Below are positions 6,681 to 11,667 of a DNA stretch of 11,667 nt, piece by piece. The notes beneath the pieces are model-generated. The model saw nothing but the letters and a program-made list of their open reading frames with translations. It was not told the origin of the DNA and did no database searches. The translations under genes and the position numbers were made by a program. How positions within the stretch are numbered: position 1 is the first letter of the stretch; every line of letters begins with the position of its first letter. The DNA is from Chrysochromulina parva (taxonomy: Eukaryota > Haptophyta > Prymnesiales > Chrysochromulinaceae): assembly GCA_002887195.1 (NCBI GenBank), contig PJAB01001891.1:1-11667 (forward strand), written 5' to 3'.

Positions 6681-8544
6681 GCTCTTCGAGCTCACTTACT
6701 TCTGCTGCCGCCGCGGCGCTCGCAAACTCATCGAGCAATGATACCGCCTCGCCCGACTTCTCTTTTGGTCTTCCTTGGCTGTCCTCGGCCTCAAGCAGCT
6801 CGGCCACCTGCGGCGAGGGCTGGCCGTTGTTGGCGCGGTTCGCGCGTAGCATTTGAGCCGCCTCGACCTTGGCCTCCACGTCACCGGTCACGTACACGTC
6901 GCGTGCACGCTGCCGGCGCACGCGCAGGCCGGGGTCGGGTGGTGGCGCGCCCACGCCAAGCTCAAAGACCGGGGTGAAGATGGACTTCACGATGAGCGGG
7001 CCGTACTCGAGTGTGAACCGTGCGAGGTAGGCCACAAAAGCGAGCGCCACCTTGGGCGGGAATTTGAAAAAGATGCTGATCCCGAAGAGGATGCGCGCGT
7101 CCCACGTGGCATGCTTCTCGTTGCCAGGCAAGCCGTCCCACCCAGCGAGGAAGCCGCCCCACGTGACCGTGTCGAGCTTGAAGAAGGCATCAAAGAAGCC
7201 CCGGAGCATCTCAACGGGCTGGGCGCCGAGGAACTCGCCTCCAAAGATGGCAAAGTCGCGTTGGAGTCGTCTGCCGTACGGCCAGAGCGCCGCATGCGCC
7301 GCCGCTGCCGCCGCGTCCGGGTCAAACTTGTCCGGACCCCGGCGGAGCTCTGCCGAGATCGCCTCGGCGACTTCAGTGGACGAGGCGAGCATGCGGCAGA
7401 GCTGGAAGCCGGTCGCGGGGTGCACGGTGTTGGCAGCGCCGCCAAAGGGCACGACGCGCTGCGTGGGCGTGGGCAGGGTACCGCCCATCGGGATGTAGCA
7501 GTACTCCTCGTCCAGGATCTTGGTCGGGTCGTACTTGATGCCATGGAAGGCGAGCCGGCGCTCGAGCCGCTTCTTGAGCGTCGCGAACTCGAGCCGGCGC
7601 TCGCCTCGGCCAACGAGGGACGTTTCCTCGAAAAAGATCTCCTTGCCGGGCCCCTCGCCTACCGGCATCACGTAGACGAACGAAGGGCGCTCCTCGCCAT
7701 CGTCGTACAGCTCCGTGCCAACAAGGTGGTCGGTGCGGTAGTCGAAGAGCGTCATCGCCTCGCTCGCGTACGGCCCCAGCGCGCCGCCCTCGACGTCGAC
7801 GCACAAGCCGTATGCGATCTGGTAGCCGGGCGGAATCTCCTTCCACAGGCCTCCACTCTCCGGGGCGTCGCGCAGCGTGAGGCGCGACTCGAAGCCGGTG
7901 GCGTCGACGACGACGCTCGCGCGGATGATCACGGGCTCGCCGCCACCCGTCGGCGACACGGTCACGCTCGAGCCGCTCGCATCGTGCACCAGGTCGCCAT
8001 CGAAGAGGTTCACGTTCACAGCGTTCGCGGTCACCAGACCTTCGATGAGCTCGACGCCGCCCGCCACATGCTTCTGCTGCAGCATCTTCTTGAGCGCCCG
8101 CCGGTTCACCTGCAAATAGGGCCGGTCCACCCGCGTGCGCTGATCGGCCGGCATTTCGAACGAGCCGCCAAAGTAGAAATCGGTGACGGCCCAGTGCTTG
8201 TTGACGCACTCGAGCAGCTCGGGCATCTTCAGCTTGGATGCGAGCGCCTCCCACTCGGCCCGCCACGAGCCGTAATTATTGGGCCACGGCGTCTGCGGCC
8301 TCGGATCAATGAGCGCCACCTTGTGCTTGTCGCGAGCCAGCAACGCCGCCATCACGTAGCCGGCCGGCCCGCCGCCGATCACCGCCACATCGTACTCGCT
8401 GCTGCCAAGCATGCTCGCCGTGCTGCATCGGGATTTGCACACATCGATGGCGGTGCGAGCGTGGGTCGCAGCATGCGTGGCGAGGCCGTGCGCCGGATGA
8501 GCAGCCGCGAGCAACACGGTCAACACCGTCCGCTTCCCCTTCAT
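6667..8544 (-). CDS. LCYB: Lycopene cyclase (beta type likely), plastid-targeted
   Basis: FAD-dependent cyclase that converts the psi ends of lycopene to rings, giving beta-carotene; acts in the plastid. Product 625 aa from ATG 8544 (A at -3). Residues 1-22 form an ER signal peptide (basic MKGKR, hydrophobic core, likely cut near HGLA), followed by a short Arg/Ser/Thr stretch: a bipartite secondary-plastid presequence. The mature protein shows the dinucleotide fold DVAVIGGGPAG (52-62), DPRPQTPWPNNYGSW (80-94), RPYLQVNR (141-148), VVDATGFE (212-219), PGYQIAYG (239-246), the catalytic FFEET (304-308), IPMGGTLPTPTQRVVPFGG (351-369), HPATGF (375-380), LWPYGRRLQRDF (420-431) and hydrophobic C-terminal helices. 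Beta rather than epsilon specificity is inferred, since these algae make beta-ring carotenoids. After about residue 540 comes a charged tail not needed for the fold. The frame is open upstream to 8961, but the signal peptide fixes the start. The 3' end appears frameshifted by a 10-bp duplication. Confidence 0.92.
   Translation of the reverse strand: MKGKRTVLTVLLAAAHPAHGLATHAATHARTAIDVCKSRCSTASMLGSSEYDVAVIGGGPAGYVMAALLARDKHKVALIDPRPQTPWPNNYGSWRAEWEALASKLKMPELLECVNKHWAVTDFYFGGSFEMPADQRTRVDRPYLQVNRRALKKMLQQKHVAGGVELIEGLVTANAVNVNLFDGDLVHDASGSSVTVSPTGGGEPVIIRASVVVDATGFESRLTLRDAPESGGLWKEIPPGYQIAYGLCVDVEGGALGPYASEAMTLFDYRTDHLVGTELYDDGEERPSFVYVMPVGEGPGKEIFFEETSLVGRGERRLEFATLKKRLERRLAFHGIKYDPTKILDEEYCYIPMGGTLPTPTQRVVPFGGAANTVHPATGFQLCRMLASSTEVAEAISAELRRGPDKFDPDAAAAAAHAALWPYGRRLQRDFAIFGGEFLGAQPVEMLRGFFDAFFKLDTVTWGGFLAGWDGLPGNEKHATWDARILFGISIFFKFPPKVALAFVAYLARFTLEYGPLIVKSIFTPVFELGVGAPPPDPGLRVRRQRARDVYVTGDVEAKVEAAQMLRANRANNGQPSPQVAELLEAEDSQGRPKEKSGEAVSLLDEFASAAAAAEVSELEEPRRA
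6671..6690 (-). repeat. 10-bp tandem duplication at the lycopene cyclase 3' end
   Basis: The decamer gctcttcgag occurs twice in a row (6671-6680 and 6681-6690). The cyclase frame passes through it and stops at 6667-6669. If one copy were absent, the cyclase frame would join directly to the frame of the 57-bp repeats. Ten is not a multiple of three, so the extra copy acts as a +1 frameshift. Confidence 0.9.
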
Positions 8545-9495
8545 TCTCGCTCGCGTTGACCTCGCGCAACGAGATTCGACGAATCCAAAACTGAGGGTAA
8601 GTACATTCGAGAACTGTGTGTCTTCACCAGCGGCTTGGCGCTCCACGGGAATTTCGAACACGTTGCTTCCGACGAAGCCGCGCGTAATTCCGCAGAACTC
8701 GCCTTGGAGATGTGTCCTTCGTAAGCGTCCTCGGAGGCGAGCCGCAAGGTGCAGCGAGTCACCACTTCGAATCGCCGGGCGAAGGAGCATGCCGTACGAC
8801 AACAACGGCAACTTCATCGAAACGTGTGGCGATGCGTGCATATCCAACCGATTTGCCAAGGATTCGGGCAACGCCGCCAAGGTGGACATTGCGCCAGCCG
8901 TGCTGTGCGGCTTTGGGTGCGGAGGATAGTAATGAACGGCGCGTCTCGAACCATCGCTCACAACTCGAATCTCTGCCTGACATCATCTATTGCTGCGCGT
9001 GCGCAGCGGATTACCGACTCGTGGTGGCATGTGCATCAAGTGCATCAAGTCACGTGGCATGGAAGAGGTTTTCCCAGAGGCAGCTGCTGTGCAGCTCCCA
9101 GAGGCAGCTGCTGTGCAGCCTCCGAACCTGATGGACCTCGCAACCTTGGAGCGCACGCAGCCATTCCGAGTAGAAGCACCGCCTGTGTCGCTCGGCACAC
9201 TTTCACCAGCCCGACCTCCATGAAACTGCCGCCCTCCACCGACTAGGACGTATAGGAGTCGGGATGGGGATCTCTACTTGCTGTAAAGTTCATTTTAGTG
9301 AATGTGAAGATGACGAGACTCGAACGACACTTCACCCTGGGACCCAGCGGGGGCTGACGGGTGCGGACTCTCAGGCGCGTGGGCAAAATTGTAATTCCTC
9401 CGCTGGACCGCTGCCTCGCGTCGTGCGGCGCCAGCCCTCCGGAAGACGAGGTCGCTATCTCCATGCTCAGTCTCGAGAGCGCAGTGCCACCGAGC
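8545..9495. other. 951-bp spacer: lycopene cyclase promoter side and E1-alpha 3' side
   Basis: Both flanking genes read leftward, so this holds the E1-alpha 3' UTR (right) and the cyclase 5' region (left). A CACGTG palindrome lies at 9051-9056, about 510 bp upstream of the cyclase ATG, next to duplicated gtgcatcaa words (9031-9050). G-boxes of this sequence drive light-responsive transcription in plants, but relevance here is only a guess. A 24-bp tandem repeat occupies 9073-9120. Several short open frames exist on both strands (for example 8990-9223 plus, 9045-9239 minus) without convincing protein features, so I do not call them genes. No TATA box or tRNA is found. Confidence 0.45.
9073..9120 (+). 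repeat. 24-bp tandem duplication
   Basis: Two adjacent 24-bp units, 9073-9096 and 9097-9120, differ only at the last base. Each contains cagctgctgtgcagc. The length is a multiple of three and the plus strand would read PEAAAVQ twice, but no supported gene covers it. The array lies about 530 bp upstream of the lycopene cyclase start. Confidence 0.9.
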
Positions 9496-11078
9496 TCAGA
9501 GGCCCTCTCTCGACCACTCCGAGTAGTGCTCCGGGTAGCGCTCGAAGTGCTCTCGCAGCGCTGCCCTCTGCTGCTCGCCATTCCAGTCCAGCTTGTCGTA
9601 CACGTCTGTGAACATGTGGACCGCCGCCGGGCGTGGCGCCTGGCTCGCGACGTTGAGCGATGCGATGGCGTCGCGCCGCGCCTGCGTCCGTAGGTAGTCC
9701 TCCATCTGGGTGTTCCACCAGCCGCGTGATGCGAGGTAGCGCCCGAAGCGAATGATGGGCGATCTCGCCTCCCAGAACGCGCGCTCCGAGTCCCACCCCT
9801 GATGAGGGAGGCAATCAGGCGGCCATCAGCGGCCATCAGCGGGGTCCCCACACCTCGACCGGAGCGCCGCGTGTGCGGTACTGATCAGGGAGGCAATCAG
9901 GCGGCCATCAGCGGCCATCAGCGGGGTCCCCACACCTCGATCGGAGCGTCGCGTGTGCGGTACTTGGTGTCGTCATCGCTCGTTGAGTGCGCCCCGATTC
10001 GGTACGTCATCGCCTCAATGAGGCACGGGCGCCCCTCGTTGAGACAAATGTCGCGCGCCTTTTTCGTCGCGGCCACAACGGCGAGGAGATCGTTGCCGTC
10101 GATCCGGATCGTCGGCAGACCAAAGGCAGGGCCACGTGGCGCGATGCCGTCCGACCGGTACTGGTCCTTGGCGTTGGTCGAGATGGCATAGCCGTTGTTG
10201 CGGCAGAAGAAGATCATGGGTGAGCCGTGCACGGCGGCAATGTTGAGCGCGGAGGGGATGTCGCCATGCGAGGCCGTCCCTTCGCCAAAATAAGCAATCG
10301 AGATGCGCGGCTGCCGCGTGCGCTTCATGTGCAGAGCCACACCCGTCGCGTGCGGCGCCTGGGTCGCGAGCGTCGACTTGACGTACAGGATGCAGCGCTC
10401 CTTGGAGCCGATGTGCAGTGGCAGCTGGCGGCCATGCGCCGGGTCGTGCGCGGTCGCGCACAGCTGGTTGGCCACTTCCTGGAACGTGAAGCCCCTCCAG
10501 AAGAAGACCCCTAGCTCGCGGTACTGGGGCAGAACCCAGTCATCGGGCTGAAGCGCCGCGGCCGAGCCGACCGTGGCACCCTCCTCGCCGCGGCCCGTCA
10601 GGTAAAAGGAGATGCGCCCCTGCCGCTGCGCGTCGAGGAAGATCTTGTCAAACTCGTTCACGCGCAGCATCGTGTGCATGCACGCGAGCGCGTGCTCACG
10701 AGAGAGCGCCGGCACGTGCGCCTCCGCGCCCGGAACCACCCTGCCAAGGTCGTCCATGATGCGGAAGCACGGCATGGCCGCCGGCACGTTGTCGACGTGC
10801 GGGTACCAGAAGTCCATGGACGTCGTGTACGACGATTTGGCGCCCACGAAGAGCGTGCTCTCACCCGTCGGCCGCGTCGGCTGCCGCAGGCGCGCGATCT
10901 CCTCGCGCAGGCGCGCGTTCTCAAGCTCAAGGTCGGAGAGGCGCGCGGTCGACAGGCTTCGGCGTGGCGCACGTGCGAGCTGCGGCAGGCGGCGAGGGAG
11001 CGATCGAAGGCTTCGCATTTCGAGGAATGACGAAACGCGTGCGCGTGAAGCTGCGTGCGTGCGTCTCAGGCTTGACAT
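9496..11078 (-). CDS. BCKDHA: Branched-chain 2-oxoacid dehydrogenase E1 alpha (spliced)
   Basis: Thiamine-diphosphate subunit of mitochondrial BCKDH, which decarboxylates branched-chain 2-oxoacids with E1-beta and passes the acyl group to E2. The spliced minus-strand model joins 11078-9936, 9880-9854 (uncertain micro-exon) and 9798-9496: 490 aa with the micro-exon, 481 without. Residues 1-45 form an Arg/Ser-rich, acid-poor presequence ending RRSLSTA; ATG 11018 is an alternative start. LSDLELENARLREEIARL (47-64) is an added short coiled coil. The E1 core has RQGRISFYLTGRGEEG (152-167), QYREL (185-189), the TPP motif GEGTASHGD to NNGYAIS (265-300), and the phospho-loop HSTSDDDTKYR (364-374). 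The last exon carries WW and FTDVYDKLDW, the family C-terminus, ending YPEHYSEWSREGL. Reading through the first donor hits TGA within a few codons, so splicing is needed. The second phosphosite position, Ser in mammals, is Thr here. Confidence 0.9.
9799..9853 (-). other. BCKDHA intron 2 (55 bp, GT-AG)
   Basis: Nearly identical copy of intron 1; gene-strand donor GTCGAG|GTGTGG and acceptor CCTCATCAG|GGGTGGGAC, phase 0. Splicing to 9798 resumes the family sequence with GWDSERAFWEARSPI and GRYLASRGWWN. Its acceptor is certainly needed to join the last exon; its donor may or may not be used. Confidence 0.75.
9854..9880 (-). other. Candidate 27-nt duplicated micro-exon of BCKDHA
   Basis: Nine codons, YRTRGAPVE, repeat the last nine codons of the preceding exon (YRTRDAPIE) with two amino acid changes. 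It is bounded by a usable acceptor (GATCAG) and a donor (GTGTGG), and inclusion or skipping both keep the frame. Whether it is used in mRNA cannot be told from DNA. Confidence 0.5.
9881..9935 (-). other. BCKDHA intron 1 (55 bp, GT-AG)
   Basis: Gene-strand donor ATCGAG|GTGTGG and acceptor CCTGATCAG|TAC, phase 0. An in-frame TGA lies 15 bases into the intron. The interior repeats gctgatggcc and has several ctgat words that could serve as branch sites. The upstream protein matches the E1-alpha family up to the donor. Confidence 0.75.
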
Positions 11079-11173
11079 GCCTTTGTGCAAACACGTCGAG
11101 TGTGGTGTGGGTTTGAGATTGCCAGCATAACTCCCCTGAGCAACAAACTTCTCCAAAACTTTTCGCGTCGCAC
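11079..11173. promoter_or_regulatory. 95-bp divergent promoter region
   Basis: Only 95 bp separate the E1-alpha ATG (minus, 11078) from the ATG of the rightward gene (11174), so both 5' UTRs and core promoters must be packed here or overlap the genes. An ActCCCCTGAG-type patch and short A-runs occur around 11130-11160; no clear TATA box is seen. If translation of E1-alpha begins at 11018 the gap becomes 155 bp. Function is inferred from the arrangement only. Confidence 0.4.
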
Positions 11174-11667
11174 ATGGGCGCCTCCAACTCGAAGGGCTCC
11201 TCCTCCACCTCGACAGAGGCCACCACGATTCGCGCTGTGCTCCGCCGAGTCCTCCGCCGAGTCCTCCGAGGAGCTCGAGCTCAGACGAGTCGCGACTTGC
11301 TCACCGGCGGCCTCGGCGGGCCGCCCACGGCCCAGTCGCAGACGAGCGTCGCGAGCGCCGCCGCCGCCTCACCGAACCCCTACTTTGACGTTGAGACGCT
11401 GCTCGCGTCGGTGGAGAGCGGCGCGATCGCGGCGGTGAAGGGCACCTGGCTCATCGGCCTGCACAAGCGCGGCGGCCGCCTCTCGCGCCGGCAGGACCTT
11501 CCGCGAAAGGCCTTTTGGTCGGCAGGCGAGCTGCGGAGGGTCGCGCGGGCGCTGGGCGACGACTTTGGCGTGCTCTTCGTCGCGCTGTCGTACCGGTGGC
11601 TCACAAAGGAGCACCCCGACCCGGACGGCTTCCACCTCGGCATCGTGGCGTCGGTCGCCGAGCTCTA
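11174..11667 (+). CDS. Probable N-myristoylated protein with LSYRWL motif, 3' partial
   Basis: The frame starts at ATG 11174, the first ATG after an in-frame TGA at 11114-11116, and is open to the window end (164 codons seen). The N-terminus MGASNSKG fits the N-myristoylation consensus (Gly2, Ser6, Lys7). A Ser/Thr-rich stretch and the basic repeat VLRRVLRRVLRG (residues 22-33) follow and could reinforce membrane binding. After a low-complexity linker an ordered region begins near NPYFDVETLLASVESG (about 66-81) and continues through GTWLIGLHKRGGRLSRRQDL, AFWSAGELRRVARALG and FVALSYRWLTKEHPDPDG. The ALSYRW element resembles the start of heterokaryon-incompatibility (HET) domains (ALSYxWG), and I believe related LSYRWL-HPDPDG proteins exist in haptophytes and dinoflagellates. 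Both are impressions from memory, not search results. The function is unknown and the remainder lies outside the window. Confidence 0.7.
   Translation, partial: MGASNSKGSSSTSTEATTIRAVLRRVLRRVLRGARAQTSRDLLTGGLGGPPTAQSQTSVASAAAASPNPYFDVETLLASVESGAIAAVKGTWLIGLHKRGGRLSRRQDLPRKAFWSAGELRRVARALGDDFGVLFVALSYRWLTKEHPDPDGFHLGIVASVAEL
11237..11272 (+). repeat. 12-bp repeat encoding VLRR units
   Basis: Three 12-bp units (11237, 11249, 11261) read VLRR, VLRR, VLRG in frame. The first differs by one base from the second, and the third by two. The result is a short basic, partly hydrophobic segment just behind the myristoylation signal. Confidence 0.85.

Larger units (their letters stand above)
9799..9962 (-). 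repeat. 82-bp tandem duplication spanning exon end plus intron
   Basis: Copies at 9799-9880 and 9881-9962 differ at three of 82 positions (9804/9886, 9859/9941, 9867/9949). On the gene strand each unit is the last 27 nt of an exon followed by a 55-bp intron. The breakpoints coincide with the intron acceptor end, so the duplicate carries its own donor and acceptor. Confidence 0.95.

Noticed and set aside
3562..8544. A bacterial operon of RNA ligase, methyltransferase and lycopene cyclase
   Set aside because: Spacers of about 350-460 bp, a signal/transit presequence and neighbouring spliced genes show eukaryotic single-gene units, so co-orientation alone is no evidence for a shared system.
6853..8559. 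Plus-strand 568-codon open frame antisense to lycopene cyclase
   Set aside because: The minus strand encodes all lycopene cyclase motifs. The antisense frame is Arg/His/Val-rich low-complexity of the kind produced by GC-rich codons on the other strand.
8545..8961. In-frame upstream extension of lycopene cyclase by up to 139 codons
   Set aside because: The signal peptide begins exactly at ATG 8544. The upstream part has no targeting or domain features, and a buried signal peptide would not work.
8990..9223. Short plus-strand frame with the PEAAAVQ repeat, and the minus-strand frame 9045-9239
   Set aside because: Only the 24-bp duplication gives either frame any pattern; no domain, and start and end are arbitrary.
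9300..9345. gactcgaacg looks like a tRNA T-arm on the minus strand
   Set aside because: The five-base T stem does not pair and no anticodon or acceptor stem can be folded around it.

Overview
The window looks like nuclear DNA of a GC-rich, compact eukaryotic alga with a secondary (red-type) plastid. I favour a haptophyte. The pointers are: a lycopene cyclase that starts with an ER signal peptide followed by a short transit-like stretch; a branched-chain 2-oxoacid dehydrogenase E1-alpha with an Arg/Ser-rich mitochondrial presequence; short GT-AG introns in that gene; and very GC-rich third codon positions in most genes. The signal-peptide cleavage region lacks the Phe typical of diatoms, which fits haptophytes better. 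The species is not proven.

Layout, left to right. 1-1509 (+): 3' part of a Pro/Ala/Ser-rich, probably disordered protein with five 39-bp tandem repeats at the window edge. 1601-1631: an AT-rich spot with a TATA-like element between two 11-bp direct repeats. 1722-3104 (+): an unrecognised 460-aa protein with clearly lower GC than its neighbours. 3105-3561: convergent spacer. Four genes follow on the minus strand: a T4 Rnl1-like RNA ligase with an acidic tail (3562-5172), a class I SAM methyltransferase-like protein (5520-6203), lycopene cyclase (6667-8544), and BCKDH E1-alpha (9496-11078, spliced). A divergent 95-bp spacer leads into the 5' part of a probably N-myristoylated protein (11174 to the window end, +), which has no stop inside the window.

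The genes do not form one pathway; this is ordinary eukaryotic gene packing. Lycopene cyclase makes cyclic carotenoids in the plastid, BCKDH E1-alpha catabolises branched-chain amino acids in mitochondria, and the RNA ligase probably seals RNA ends.

The most interesting signals are structural. First, an 82-bp tandem duplication in BCKDH E1-alpha copied the last 27 nt of an exon together with its 55-bp intron, creating an in-frame candidate micro-exon beside the phosphorylation loop. Second, a 10-bp tandem duplication at the 3' end of the lycopene cyclase gene shifts it out of frame with a directly adjoining 19-residue x3 repeat tail. Third, there is the eukaryotic T4 Rnl1-type RNA ligase. Fourth, the window-edge protein combines a myristoylation signal, a VLRR repeat and an LSYRWL motif.
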